From Tannerella forsythia (GTDB taxonomy: Bacteria > Bacteroidota > Bacteroidia > Bacteroidales > Tannerellaceae), in NCBI RefSeq assembly GCF_001006485.1, contig NZ_JUET01000010.1, forward strand, positions 1 through 64,000: a DNA stretch of 64,000 bases, written 5' to 3'. The position numbers and the translations under genes are program-made. This document shows, in pieces, positions 27,446-37,082 of this stretch (position 1 is the first letter of the stretch; each line of letters starts with the position of its first letter). The notes under the pieces were generated by a model. The model ran no database searches. It worked only from the letters and a program-made list of their open reading frames with translations, and was not told where the DNA came from.

Positions 27446-28392
27446 AAAGTCTGTCTGTAATTATTCCCTGTTTTAATGAAGAAGAGGTTCTTCACGAATC
27501 GTACAGACGCACCAAGGCCGTTTTGGACACGTTGCCGTGCGATGCCGAAATCATCTATATCAACGACGGAAGCCGTGACAGGACACGTATGATACTCGAT
27601 GAACTTGCAGCCTCCGACCGACGTGTCAAAGTACTTCATTTTTCCCGTAACTTCGGCCATCAGCCGGCGGTATCGGCGGGTATCAGGAATTGCCATACCG
27701 ACTTGGCCATCATCATGGACGCTGACCTGCAAGACCCGCCCGAACTGATCCCGGAGATTCTCGCACTACGCGAAAAAGAACAGGCGAACAGCATCTATTG
27801 TGTGCGTCGCTCACGCGATAAGGAGAGTTTCTTCAAACTCTTTACCGCCCGTCTGTTTTATCGGACGATGAACCGGATGAGCGAAGTCGAATTTCCGCTC
27901 GACACGGGCGACTTTCGCCTGATCGACCGAAAAATCATGAACGAATTCAACCGACTGCGCGAACATGGCAAATATATCCGGGGACTGGTCAGCTGGATCG
28001 GCTTCAAACAAGTACCTTTCTATTACGAGCGCAAGGCACGCGTGGCCGGCGAGACGAAATACCCGTTGAGCAAAATGATCCGATTTGCGTCAAACGCCTT
28101 ACTGTATTTCTCGAAGAAACCGTTGCGATTAGCTATGGGCTTGGGATTTATCGCCGTCATCATCGGAATTATTCTGGCTATCTGGTTTATGCTCGGCAAG
28201 TTGTACGGGTTTAGCAATGCCGAAACAGGCTGGACTTCGATCATGACCGTTGTCGTCTTTTTCGGAGGTGTCCAACTGCTTACTATCGGCGTGCTGGGAC
28301 AATACATCGGCGTGCTCTTCGACGAGATCAAGAACCGGCCGGAATATATCATCGACGAGAAGCGAAACTATACGGACAACGAAACCGATTGA
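27442..28392 (+). CDS. Polyprenyl-phosphate glycosyltransferase-like GT2 (DPM1/GtrB type)
   Basis: The 316-residue protein begins SVIIPCFNEEEVL and has DGSRDRT, the metal-binding DADLQDPPE and the GDFRLIDRK segment of the dolichol-phosphate mannose synthase/GtrB/ArnC group, followed by two C-terminal membrane helices (about 232-255 and 265-290). Such enzymes move a sugar from a nucleotide donor to undecaprenyl phosphate at the cytoplasmic face, for use in envelope glycans. It is coupled by overlap to the hypothetical protein before it. The sugar is unknown. Confidence 0.9.
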   Translation: MKSLSVIIPCFNEEEVLHESYRRTKAVLDTLPCDAEIIYINDGSRDRTRMILDELAASDRRVKVLHFSRNFGHQPAVSAGIRNCHTDLAIIMDADLQDPPELIPEILALREKEQANSIYCVRRSRDKESFFKLFTARLFYRTMNRMSEVEFPLDTGDFRLIDRKIMNEFNRLREHGKYIRGLVSWIGFKQVPFYYERKARVAGETKYPLSKMIRFASNALLYFSKKPLRLAMGLGFIAVIIGIILAIWFMLGKLYGFSNAETGWTSIMTVVVFFGGVQLLTIGVLGQYIGVLFDEIKNRPEYIIDEKRNYTDNETD

Positions 28393-28393
28393 T

Positions 28394-29596
28394 TCATCCT
28401 TCGCTCTTCCGCATCATCCGCCAAACCATATAGAGAAGTTGTATCGTTACGAGAGCGATAACGATCCATACGCCGTATGTCTTCAGAAAGACCATCCACG
28501 GATGAGGAGGCTCGTCCGAATCGCCGATATGTTCGATCGAGACGACGGATAGATGCGGCAGATCATCCGACACACGTTTACGAAACGTCAAGTCATATTG
28601 CGGTGCATGGGCTGTGGCATCGCCATACGTTAATGTATAGCGTCCTCTTTTGAGTTGCGCCACCGCATAACGACGGACAATCCGCGCAGCAACCGAATCG
28701 ATTCGGAGCGGTTGGTCATCGCCGTTCGCGATCCGGAAACGCAACGTATCCATGCTGTGCGGCAGACTTTGAAGAGCTTGTGCACTGCCGGCTTCGGAGC
28801 GCAATCGCCCGATTTTCGTACCGGCCAGCCATACCGCCCGATCGTAATCTTCGGGAGCGGAAATGTAAAACACCACGTCTTCAAAGCGATAAGGATAGGG
28901 AAAAGCCAACGTCAACTCCGTCTGCTTCCGAGCGTTATCGGTACGCAGTGCGTAATGCGTGGCGGGTATCTTCATCAGGTGACGGATGTGGGTATCTCCC
29001 GCTCCGTTACGTCCGACGGAAAGGATGTTCAGCGGTGCCGACAGCGAATCGTTTATCGACAGCAGATAATAACGATAGTCGGAAACCGGAAACGAGACGG
29101 TCAGCAGTGCTTCCGTCCCGCGCACCTCCGCTTGCTCCGAGAACCGGAAGCGATCTCTCACCGCATACCAGCTTTCACCATCATTGCTGCCTTTGAGAAT
29201 GGCTTTCTTGTCGGTATCGGCATGTTTCACCCGTACCGTAAACGACGAAATACGTTCACCATCCGTTTGAATCCGGATATCCGTCTGGAACGTTCGCCGG
29301 ATCAGCTCGATGGGATATGGTTCGAAGTCACGGCCTCGACTGACGGATGTTGCTTCGTGCACAAAATACGCGACCTCTCGACCATGCTCGTCACGAATAC
29401 GCAGGTCGGCCAGATCGTCACGGGCTGCGCCGATCAGCGGAGCCGGCAAGTCGATGGCATAAAAACTGTCCGCCTCCACGGGAGGCAAGGTGGCGCGATA
29501 CGTTTGCGCCATCATCCCGCTGCCCAAAAGCAACAGCAGGAGACCGGTAAGTGCAGCCTTACCCGTTCTCTTCCTTTTCGGTTTCATCACGTTCAT
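28394..29596 (-). CDS. DUF3999-family envelope protein
   Basis: The 400-residue protein has a signal peptide (KRTGKAALTGLLLLLLGSGMMAQ), a long beta-rich periplasmic region that starts YRATLPPVEADSFYAIDLP with DLADLRIRDEHGREVAYFV, and one C-terminal membrane helix (VWIVIALVTIQLLYMVWRM). This is the layout of DUF3999 proteins, which usually sit next to a DUF2339 gene, as here. The start overlaps the DUF2339 gene by 38 bases (29 if the ATG at 29587 is used). The role of the pair is unknown; the galactose-binding-like fold suggests glycan contact. Confidence 0.82.
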   Translation of the reverse strand: MNVMKPKRKRTGKAALTGLLLLLLGSGMMAQTYRATLPPVEADSFYAIDLPAPLIGAARDDLADLRIRDEHGREVAYFVHEATSVSRGRDFEPYPIELIRRTFQTDIRIQTDGERISSFTVRVKHADTDKKAILKGSNDGESWYAVRDRFRFSEQAEVRGTEALLTVSFPVSDYRYYLLSINDSLSAPLNILSVGRNGAGDTHIRHLMKIPATHYALRTDNARKQTELTLAFPYPYRFEDVVFYISAPEDYDRAVWLAGTKIGRLRSEAGSAQALQSLPHSMDTLRFRIANGDDQPLRIDSVAARIVRRYAVAQLKRGRYTLTYGDATAHAPQYDLTFRKRVSDDLPHLSVVSIEHIGDSDEPPHPWMVFLKTYGVWIVIALVTIQLLYMVWRMMRKSEG

Positions 29597-31934
29597 CGCT
29601 AAACAATACGTTTTTCAGTTTCTGATACAGAAAAGACAGCAGCAGAAGAATGACACCAAGCAAAATAAATACGGCAATCTTCCCTGCCATCGGCATGGTC
29701 CAGACATCGACGATCAGCAATTTACCGAGCACCACGGCAAACACGCCGAGGCTCAATATCCGAAGCGTCTTGAGGTGTCTCCGCATCCCCAGGGTCATCA
29801 GAGCCAACCCCGCCACCGACAGAGCGATGGAGAAGCCGGCGCTCAGGCTGTCGTCCCATCCGACGGTATGCAGCAGGTGACGCACAGCCAGCGTCCACGT
29901 AGCGGTAGCCAATAGGCTGAGGTAAATCGTAAATCCATTACCGGCCGAGCTTCGTGCCGGCGTATTCCGATAGTAGAGGACACCGCCCCACACCAGTTCG
30001 GCCACGACCGTTGCAAGAATCATCCACGCCGTACGGCCACTTTCGGCCTCGTAAGGCAAAATGGCGTAGGCATAAAGCGCGGCACTGACGAGCATCCCTG
30101 AAAAGTACGCCCACGACCAACCCGCACCGAGCCGGAAACGTCGTGACAAGACGATGCTCAGGAAGAGGATATAACTCGTCTGAAACAGCAAAATATGGCT
30201 TTCCGCAACGATAAAACGAGACATCTCCCATACCACCACCATATTTCCGAGAACGACGGAAAGCAGGATCAGCACGGCATTGCCCGGCGTATATCTCAGG
30301 ATATACGTTTTATCGAACGCTTCACGATAACGGCTTATCAGCACGGCGAGCGCCAGATAACTCAAGCAAACAAAAGCATTCGTAACAAACAATTTGTTGG
30401 CAAAGATCGTTTGCCCTTCCGTCAGACCGATTGCGTAAGGAGCGATATCCATCACGAATGAAACCAACGTAAGCAGTATGAGGATAAAGGAAAAGTATGC
30501 GTACATCCGCGCTTTCGATTGGGCGTAAAGCCATCCGAGCAACACCATCTCAGAGGCCCAAAAGAGGGTGATGAACGTGCCTTCGAGCTGAACAGGGACA
30601 GCAAGGGAGACGAAAGTCAGCACAACGCCAAGCAACGTATGAAGCAGGAACCGATATTCGAGCCGGCGTTTCCGCAACCACAAAATGGCAGCCATATTAA
30701 CGATAGCGATACCCAGCGATAACAACCCGTCGATCTTCATCGGAAGCAACAGTTTATCGATAAAAAAGAGACCGAACCCCATGCAAGCAAAATTATTCAG
30801 CACGACGGTCGCCAACAGCATTCGGTTAATCCATACCCATCCCCGATCATTACGCAGGATGGAGAGCAGAGGCAAGAGGAAGATCACGTAGAAAAGCAAG
30901 GCGAAAAGAAGTAACCGCAACGCCATGTTGGGGTCGATCACGCCCGTATTCATCAGAAATACGAACATAATGAGGCAGGTCGAGAAGAACGAAATCATGG
31001 GTAGCTCGACCCACTTTTTGAAGAGTGACAGCACGAACATACCGAAGTTCAGGATGGCGATGTAGGAAAACAATACCATGTAGTTGCCATCGCCGCTGCT
31101 CGTCAGGAAGGGAGCGATATACCCTCCGAGGAGCGCAATAACAGCCAGCTCGCGCCGGTCGTACAGAACGGAAAGTACAGCCATAAATACGGTCAGCACG
31201 ACGAGAATCACGAAAGCGACCGGCTGAGAGAACAATTGATAATAATGGTAAGCCACGGCTACGGTGACGTAGAATGTAGCAAAAGCGCCACCGGCCAGCA
31301 ATGAACTGAAAGCACGGTATTTCTTCTGAAGCCTTGCGGCAATAACCAGCAGACCGGAGCCTGTAGCGAAGCCCAGAATCGTTCGCGACACTTCGTTGAT
31401 CCACTCGTTATCAATGGCGTATTTCACAAACAGCCCGATACCGACGACCAATACGAAGATACCGATTTTGCCGAACAAGTTTCCGCCGATAAACTCTTCG
31501 TAGTTTATCTTTTTCACTGGCTTCGGAGCGGGAGGAACAGCCGAAGCAGCAGGCATCGACGATTTTACGGGAGGCGGTACGACCTCAAAGGGCGCGGGAG
31601 GCGGGGGTACAGGCGCGGCGGAAGTCATGATCTCCCGTGGCGGAGGAGGAGGTACTACGCTTATATATTCGCGTGTTTCGGTCTCTTCCTTCATCCTGTC
31701 CGTCTGTGAGGGAACGGCCGGAGGCTCGACCGAACGTTGCATAGCAGGCACAGCCACCGCCTCTTCTTCGGTCGATGTATCCGACTTCTTTTCCAGCAAC
31801 TTTTCCAACAGAGCCTCCATTGAAAGAAGTCGTTTCGAAACCTCACCGATACGGCCAAGCAGTACGGCCCAGCCGATAATCGGCAAAACTATAAAGAGTA
31901 AAATCAGAAACAGAATAATTCCAAATTCATCCAT
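29559..31934 (-). CDS. DUF2339 polytopic membrane protein
   Basis: The 791-residue protein has one N-terminal membrane helix, a coiled coil (RIGEVSKRLLSMEALLEKLLEKK), and a long proline-rich cytoplasmic or periplasmic linker (about 70-140, with runs such as VPPPPPREIM). About twenty membrane helices follow, beginning near NYEEFIGGNLFGKIGIFVLVVGIGLF, the conserved entry of DUF2339. Function is unknown in the family. It shares an operon with the DUF3999 gene. A TATGTTTG -7 box lies upstream at 31967-31974 on the minus strand. The 244 bases between it and the VOC gene show nothing else. Confidence 0.85.
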   Translation of the reverse strand: MDEFGIILFLILLFIVLPIIGWAVLLGRIGEVSKRLLSMEALLEKLLEKKSDTSTEEEAVAVPAMQRSVEPPAVPSQTDRMKEETETREYISVVPPPPPREIMTSAAPVPPPPAPFEVVPPPVKSSMPAASAVPPAPKPVKKINYEEFIGGNLFGKIGIFVLVVGIGLFVKYAIDNEWINEVSRTILGFATGSGLLVIAARLQKKYRAFSSLLAGGAFATFYVTVAVAYHYYQLFSQPVAFVILVVLTVFMAVLSVLYDRRELAVIALLGGYIAPFLTSSGDGNYMVLFSYIAILNFGMFVLSLFKKWVELPMISFFSTCLIMFVFLMNTGVIDPNMALRLLLFALLFYVIFLLPLLSILRNDRGWVWINRMLLATVVLNNFACMGFGLFFIDKLLLPMKIDGLLSLGIAIVNMAAILWLRKRRLEYRFLLHTLLGVVLTFVSLAVPVQLEGTFITLFWASEMVLLGWLYAQSKARMYAYFSFILILLTLVSFVMDIAPYAIGLTEGQTIFANKLFVTNAFVCLSYLALAVLISRYREAFDKTYILRYTPGNAVLILLSVVLGNMVVVWEMSRFIVAESHILLFQTSYILFLSIVLSRRFRLGAGWSWAYFSGMLVSAALYAYAILPYEAESGRTAWMILATVVAELVWGGVLYYRNTPARSSAGNGFTIYLSLLATATWTLAVRHLLHTVGWDDSLSAGFSIALSVAGLALMTLGMRRHLKTLRILSLGVFAVVLGKLLIVDVWTMPMAGKIAVFILLGVILLLLSFLYQKLKNVLFSDERDETEKEENG

Positions 31935-32178
31935 ACGTTTTTACTTTTCATTCGTTATTGACCGAGCAAACATAGACAAAAAAAACGATATTTTACCTCG
32001 GCAAACAGTCCAAACGTACAGAGACAATACAGTAACGACAGGACAAACGTAAGGATTACCGGCATATCTTTGCGATATATCCCCCACTCTGCCCGACATG
32101 TGTACAATTTCCCTCAAAGTCGTGCAACATGAACACGACCGGGAGCAAAGTCATCAAAAATAACAGGGTCGACATCTA

Positions 32179-32565
32179 TTATATGGTGATTTCGATCCGA
32201 TTGCCGTCGGGGTCAGTCACGACGCTTTCGTAATACCCGTCGCCCGTAATGCGCGGCCGACCGACACACGCATACCCGTCGGCCACCAGCCTCGCAGTCA
32301 ACCGATCGACGGCCTCACGGCTGCCTGTACTGAAAGCGAGGTGAATAAACCCTTCACTCAACGCCTTGTCCGGGCGTTCTTCCATATCGGGACGTTCCAT
32401 AATCTCCAGACGGGTATCACCTGTAAAACTCAGAAAATACGTTTTCAATCCCGTATTCGGGTTATGATACATCGTGCCGGCCGTAGCCCCGAAATACGTT
32501 TCGTAAAATGCCCGGCAAACTTCCAGACGCCTTGTATATAAGGCTATATGATCTATTTTTATCAT
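32179..32565 (-). CDS. VOC-family (glyoxalase/dioxygenase fold) protein
   Basis: The 128-residue protein has two beta-alpha-beta-beta-beta units and the four expected metal-binding positions: His in IDHIALYT, Glu in RLEIMERP, His in FIHLAFSTG and Glu in RIEITI. This resembles glyoxalase I-like proteins of unknown substrate. The ATG at 32565 is preferred to one seven codons upstream because it gives MIKIDHIALYT. Confidence 0.85.
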   Translation of the reverse strand: MIKIDHIALYTRRLEVCRAFYETYFGATAGTMYHNPNTGLKTYFLSFTGDTRLEIMERPDMEERPDKALSEGFIHLAFSTGSREAVDRLTARLVADGYACVGRPRITGDGYYESVVTDPDGNRIEITI

Positions 32566-32638
32566 CAGTAAATAATCAATTATCAAACACCTGCTATCAG
32601 CAAAATCGTATTTAGTCTATGGTATTTTTTCGATCTTT

Positions 32639-33295
32639 TCAGCTATCTTCCATACGGTTTAACCATGCATCGAATCTCGGAGCCTTCGTTCTGATACATT
32701 CCAGACCTATTGCTTCGGCAATGATATTACCATAAACCACTTTATTGTAGCCTTTGATAATACTTTCCAATCGATGGGAAGGAGAGGTCGTTTTATTATT
32801 GTTAATCATTTCCGGATTGGAATAACGATTAAATATTTCTTTCAACTCTTTTTTTCCGATTAAATCCGTCGGAGAAATCTGCTTATGGAAAACATCCATA
32901 TCGCAAAAAAGCAATGCTTCAAATTCGTGCAATTGGAAATAAGGAATAAACCTGTGACGAAAGTCCGGATCAATATTTTCCCGCATTGCCTGCTCCAGAC
33001 AATCCATACGTTCATTCTTGTCCGGAATCTCATGTGCACTATCCCATTGTGGAAATTCGTGTTTTTTGTATACACCGTAATAATCGATAAAAGTAGTCAC
33101 ATACGCCTCTTTATCAACTTTCAGATGTGTCTCTATTTCTTTTTTCAGCAACTCCCATCGTATAATTCCTCCTCTTGAAGCCCTGATTAATGATGGATGA
33201 AAGAAAATCTGCTTACGGGAGAACGCCGGTGTCAACATTTTATTCACAAATTCCTGTTCGGTCTGTCCTTCACAAATAATTCTAATCCTTTTCAT
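32639..33295 (-). CDS. DUF4276-family (TOPRIM-like) protein, probable defence effector
   Basis: The 218-residue protein begins RIRIICEGQTEQEF, where Glu9 and Glu13 lie in a TOPRIM-like first strand. It continues with TTFIDYYGVYK (Asp71, the conserved DYYG of DUF4276) and FQLHEFEALLF (Glu124, Glu126). This layout is that of OLD/TOPRIM nuclease domains split from their ATPase. It overlaps the upstream AAA-ATPase gene by four bases (ATGA), so the two work as one module. ATPase plus TOPRIM pairs are known anti-phage systems (OLD, PARIS, AbiL; AbiL is recalled as the closest). The DNA is clearly AT-richer than its neighbours. Nuclease activity is inferred. Confidence 0.75.
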   Translation of the reverse strand: MKRIRIICEGQTEQEFVNKMLTPAFSRKQIFFHPSLIRASRGGIIRWELLKKEIETHLKVDKEAYVTTFIDYYGVYKKHEFPQWDSAHEIPDKNERMDCLEQAMRENIDPDFRHRFIPYFQLHEFEALLFCDMDVFHKQISPTDLIGKKELKEIFNRYSNPEMINNNKTTSPSHRLESIIKGYNKVVYGNIIAEAIGLECIRTKAPRFDAWLNRMEDS

Positions 33296-34383
33296 ATATT
33301 TACATTAGTTATAACAACAGGTTGCCCCGTGCGGATGATATTTCTCTTCCATAGATCGTCAATCGTATAATCTTCAAGCCAAACAGCCAACTCTTCGGAA
33401 TCAAGCCGTGTGAAACGACTCTCTCCGTCAATTTGATCGACGGTTATAATGTCTTCCGGATCAAAATGGCTGATTAAATCGGTCGATTGAGTAGCAATAA
33501 TGACCTGATAACCTTTGGCAGCTACCGATCGGATCAATCCGGCAAGTTTGGCTATTGCTGCCGGATGCAACCCCAGCTCCGGCTCATCGATGATGATGGT
33601 CTGTGACAAACCGGGTTGAAGAAACAAGGTTGCCAAAGCTATAAAACGGATTGTTCCGTCGGATAAATCGCTGGCGCCGTATACCGTAGAGCTGTATCTG
33701 CTTTGCCACCGGAGCTTGAGATTACCATTCTTTTCGGGACGCAGAAAAAAATCGAAAAAATAAGGAGCAATGCTTTGGATTGTCTGAACAATCAATTGAT
33801 AAACGATCGGTTCTTTTTCCCGAATATGATACAATAAAGCGGAGAGATTACTTCCTTTTTCGTAAAGATAAAATATATCGTTCTCGATATTCGATACCTT
33901 ATTGAAAGGGGAATTTTCACCGGTATCGTGAAAATGATATTTGGCTAATTGATCCAGATAACGACGAATATAATAAGCTCGCGGTATTGTCTGAGAACTC
34001 AGTTTTGATTCGGGCCCTAACTTTCCGGATGTAACATCAAAAGGGTTCGGGTATTGAGGATTATCATACCACAACGCTTCTTCGGTGAAAATAAAACGAT
34101 CATCTCCTTTTTTCAAAATAAAAGAATATCCATTAGTATTCGGGAAATGAAGATGAGCCGAAATTTCGGTTGTCACTTTTTCTCCTTTATGCAAAAAGGT
34201 ATCGATTCCTTTCAGAGCTACAGATTCCTGCAAATTACGACGGTATATCTGCTTTAAAAAGTCAAAAAAAGAGAGAAAATTACTTTTACCACTACCATTC
34301 GCACCGATCAGAATATTGATGGGCTTAAGTTCCAAACTTAATTGACGGATCGATTTATACCCGTTTATATCGATTTTATTCAT
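33292..34383 (-). CDS. AAA-ATPase (AAA_21/SMC-like), probable defence ATPase
   Basis: The 363-residue protein has an ABC/SMC-type ATPase head: Walker A GANGSGKSN (residues 27-35), signature-like LSDGTIRF (240-247), Walker B IIIDEPELGLHP (263-274, Glu267 catalytic) and the switch IIATQSTDLI (296-304). A middle insertion of about 200 residues replaces a coiled coil. This is the OLD-like AAA_21 group found in PARIS AriA, AbiLi, Gabija and similar systems, in which the ATPase senses phage and triggers a TOPRIM partner. The partner here is DUF4276. It has its own -7 box. Low GC against flanking housekeeping genes suggests gain by transfer. The module sits between a VOC gene and hpt with no integrase seen. 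Confidence 0.82.
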   Translation of the reverse strand: MNKIDINGYKSIRQLSLELKPINILIGANGSGKSNFLSFFDFLKQIYRRNLQESVALKGIDTFLHKGEKVTTEISAHLHFPNTNGYSFILKKGDDRFIFTEEALWYDNPQYPNPFDVTSGKLGPESKLSSQTIPRAYYIRRYLDQLAKYHFHDTGENSPFNKVSNIENDIFYLYEKGSNLSALLYHIREKEPIVYQLIVQTIQSIAPYFFDFFLRPEKNGNLKLRWQSRYSSTVYGASDLSDGTIRFIALATLFLQPGLSQTIIIDEPELGLHPAAIAKLAGLIRSVAAKGYQVIIATQSTDLISHFDPEDIITVDQIDGESRFTRLDSEELAVWLEDYTIDDLWKRNIIRTGQPVVITNVNI

Positions 34384-34414
34384 TGATTATTTATCTTTTG
34401 CTCTATTTAAAAGA

Positions 34415-34422
34415 CAAAAATA
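34415..34422 (-). promoter_or_regulatory. -7 box of the ATPase-DUF4276 module
   Basis: The minus strand reads TATTTTTG, fitting TAnnTTTG, 32 bases before the ATPase ATG. No good -33 TTG is seen. Confidence 0.45.
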
Positions 34423-34581
34423 CAAACTTTTCAGGATATCCTCTCACCATCGCAACAAAACGTACAAGACCTGCCGGTCATACCTGATCGCACAAGCCGA
34501 CGATGCCCCTCTCTCCTCCGCCTTCCGCCTATCCACAACCGGATTTTCATTTACCCTAATACAATTCTGAAAATTATCACG

Positions 34582-34589
34582 TATCTTTG
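34582..34589 (+). promoter_or_regulatory. -7 box of the hpt-adk genes
   Basis: TATCTTTG, an exact consensus -7 box, lies 27 bases before the hpt ATG. Confidence 0.55.
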
Positions 34590-34615
34590 CATCCCTAAAC
34601 AAAAGCAAAAAGACG

Positions 34616-35158
34616 ATGGAAAAGCAAATCCGACTGAAAGATAAGGTGTTTGAATTATATATCCCCGAAAAGGAAATCGTCCGGGCCATCGAACGGATGG
34701 CCGAAGAGATTCGGCGGGATATGGAAGGAAAAGACCCGCTCTACGTGGGGATCCTCAACGGAGCCTACATGTTCGTGGCCGAGCTGATGAGTAAACTCCC
34801 GGTCACGAGCGAACTGACCTTTGCCGCCTATTCGTCATATCACGGCACCAAATCGGACGGCATCGTCAAAGAACTGCTACCCATCCGCAGTAATACACGC
34901 AACCGCCCCATCGTACTGCTCGAAGATATCATTGACACGGGACTAACCATGCACTACGTGACGCGGCGACTCAAAGAAGAAGGTGCCACTGATGTGCGTC
35001 TGGCTACAATGCTCATCAAACCCGCGTCGCTGCAATGTGACCTCCACCCCGACTACGTGGGCATGGAAATCGAAAATGACTTCATCGTCGGATTCGGACT
35101 CGACTATGACGGACTGGGACGCTCGACACGCGACATCTACCAAATCAGGAACAATTAA
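34616..35158 (+). CDS. hpt: Hypoxanthine phosphoribosyltransferase
   Basis: The 180-residue protein has the purine phosphoribosyltransferase fold with the PRPP-binding motif VLLEDIIDTGLT (about 101-112) and DYVGMEIENDFIVGFGLDYD near the end, as in Hpt. It makes IMP (and GMP) from the free base and PRPP in purine salvage. adk follows 24 bases later, so salvage and adenylate charging genes share a message. Confidence 0.93.
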   Translation: MEKQIRLKDKVFELYIPEKEIVRAIERMAEEIRRDMEGKDPLYVGILNGAYMFVAELMSKLPVTSELTFAAYSSYHGTKSDGIVKELLPIRSNTRNRPIVLLEDIIDTGLTMHYVTRRLKEEGATDVRLATMLIKPASLQCDLHPDYVGMEIENDFIVGFGLDYDGLGRSTRDIYQIRNN

Positions 35159-35182
35159 TTATCATTTCATCTATAAGAACTT

Positions 35183-35761
35183 ATGTTAAATATCGTAATC
35201 TTCGGTGCACCCGGCTCAGGCAAAGGGACACAAAGCAAACGAATGGTCGAATATTACGGCCTCGATTACATTTCGACGGGTGACATGCTGCGCAATGCGA
35301 TCCGTGAAGGCAGCGAACTGGGAAAAACGGCTCAAACATACATCGATAAGGGTCAACTCGTTCCGGACGAGCTGATTATCCGCTTGATCGGTGAATTCCT
35401 CGATGGCAAAAAAGACTCGAAAGGTGTCATCTTCGACGGCTACCCCCGCACCATCCCGCAAGCCATTGCCCTGAAAGAGATGCTTAACGAACGCGGTACG
35501 GATGTCTCGATCCTGCTCGACCTGCAAGTCGACGACGACGAACTGATTGCCCGCCTTGTCGAACGCGGGAAAATATCGGGGCGATCGGACGACAACCTCG
35601 AGACCATCCAGTCACGCCTCGATGTATATCACACACAGACCGCTCCGCTGGCTACGCACTACATCAGCGAAGGAAAACATGCGGCCATCAAGGGAACCGG
35701 ATCAATCGAAGATATTTTCAACCGCATCGTCGAAGTGATAAAAAAAGTAACGGATCGCTAA
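35183..35761 (+). CDS. adk: Adenylate kinase
   Basis: The 192-residue protein has the P-loop GAPGSGKGT (residues 8-16), STGDMLR and the DGYPRT substrate motif. It lacks the zinc-bearing long LID; the LID is the short form (RGKISGRSDD). It catalyses ATP + AMP to 2 ADP. It is the second gene after hpt and is followed by obgE after 45 bases, an arrangement seen across Bacteroidetes. Confidence 0.96.
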   Translation: MLNIVIFGAPGSGKGTQSKRMVEYYGLDYISTGDMLRNAIREGSELGKTAQTYIDKGQLVPDELIIRLIGEFLDGKKDSKGVIFDGYPRTIPQAIALKEMLNERGTDVSILLDLQVDDDELIARLVERGKISGRSDDNLETIQSRLDVYHTQTAPLATHYISEGKHAAIKGTGSIEDIFNRIVEVIKKVTDR

Positions 35762-35806
35762 AAAACGTATTGTTTCATGATGCAACAACCATCCTGAACA
35801 TGTCCT

Positions 35807-36958
35807 ATGGCCGAATCGAATTTCGTAGACTATGTAAAAATTTATTGCCGCTCGGGAAAAGGAGGGGCAGGCTCTGCCCATTTCCGGAGAGAGAAGTACA
35901 TCCCGCGCGGAGGCCCTGACGGCGGAGACGGCGGACGGGGCGGACATATCTATCTGCGCGCCAACCGTAACTACTGGACCTTGCTTCACCTCAAGTTCGA
36001 ACGCCATATCCTCGCCACCTCCGGACAGGGAGGAAGCAGCAAACGCAGTACCGGTAAAGACGGCGAAGACCGTATCATCGAAGTGCCGTGCGGCACCGTC
36101 GCCTTCGATGCCGAGACAGGCGAATACCTTTGCGATGTCACCACCGACGGTCAGCAGGTGATGCTGCTGCAAGGCGGACGAGGCGGACGAGGTAACGTGC
36201 ATTTCAAAACAGCGACGAACCAGGCGCCCCGCTATGCACAGCCCGGCGAACCGTACCGGGAACGCATGGTCGTGCTACAGCTCAAATTACTGGCCGACGT
36301 CGGTCTCGTCGGTTTCCCGAATGCAGGGAAATCAACGCTACTCTCAGTCGTTTCGGCAGCCAAACCTAAAATCGCCAATTATCCGTTTACCACGCTCGAA
36401 CCGAATCTGGGCATTGTCAAATACCGCGACAATCGCTCGTTCGTCATGGCCGATATCCCCGGCATCATCGAAGGCGCCAGCGAAGGCAAAGGATTGGGAC
36501 TCCGCTTCCTTCGCCACATCGAACGAAACTCCCTGCTTCTGTTTATGATCCCCACCGACGCCGACGATATTCGGAAAGAATATGATATCCTGCGTAATGA
36601 ACTGGAACAGTATAACCCCGGTCTGGCCGACAAAAACAAGGTGCTGGCCATCACCAAAAGCGATCTGTTAGATGATGAACTGAGGAAAGCCCTGGCCGAA
36701 GAACTCCCTGACGATATCCCGCATCTCTTTATTTCATCGGTCACGGGCGCAGGAATTGCGGAACTCAAAGACCTGCTCTGGAACGAACTGAACCGAGAAA
36801 CGTTTCACGACGCCGAACAGATTGTCCACCGCGATATGGACATGCGCTTCGTCCCGATCGACGACGAAGAAGATTGGGAGATCCCGGCTGTCGAAGAAGA
36901 GGAACTCCCTGATGATCCGGACCTCGATGAGGGAGACGATGACGAAGCGTTGCGTTGA
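35807..36958 (+). CDS. obgE: GTPase ObgE/CgtA
   Basis: The 383-residue protein has the glycine-rich Obg fold (residues 1-160, with [12 protein letters not shown]), then the G domain with G1 GFPNAGKST at residue 169, the G2 region [10 protein letters not shown]3 DIPGIIEGA and G4 TKSD. A short acidic tail ([19 protein letters not shown]) follows in place of the third domain of some Obg proteins. It is an essential GTPase linked to 50S ribosome assembly. It lies at the end of the hpt-adk run. Confidence 0.96.
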   Translation: MAESNFVDYVKIYCRSGKGGAGSAHFRREKYIPRGGPDGGDGGRGGHIYLRANRNYWTLLHLKFERHILATSGQGGSSKRSTGKDGEDRIIEVPCGTVAFDAETGEYLCDVTTDGQQVMLLQGGRGGRGNVHFKTATNQAPRYAQPGEPYRERMVVLQLKLLADVGLVGFPNAGKSTLLSVVSAAKPKIANYPFTTLEPNLGIVKYRDNRSFVMADIPGIIEGASEGKGLGLRFLRHIERNSLLLFMIPTDADDIRKEYDILRNELEQYNPGLADKNKVLAITKSDLLDDELRKALAEELPDDIPHLFISSVTGAGIAELKDLLWNELNRETFHDAEQIVHRDMDMRFVPIDDEEDWEIPAVEEEELPDDPDLDEGDDDEALR

Positions 36959-37082
36959 AATATTTCGACCAAACGAACGTGTGTGCTTTACATAACCTTT
37001 TCGGTCCTCGCAGTCATTTTACCGCAAAGTTTGCAAAGAGTGCAAAAGAACAAATTACGGAAAGTTGTATTTTGGCCTTCTT

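Noticed and set aside
36959-37082. preQ1 riboswitch before queF
   Set aside because: The 124 bases contain no stem followed by the conserved A-rich tail of preQ1-I or the larger preQ1-II fold.
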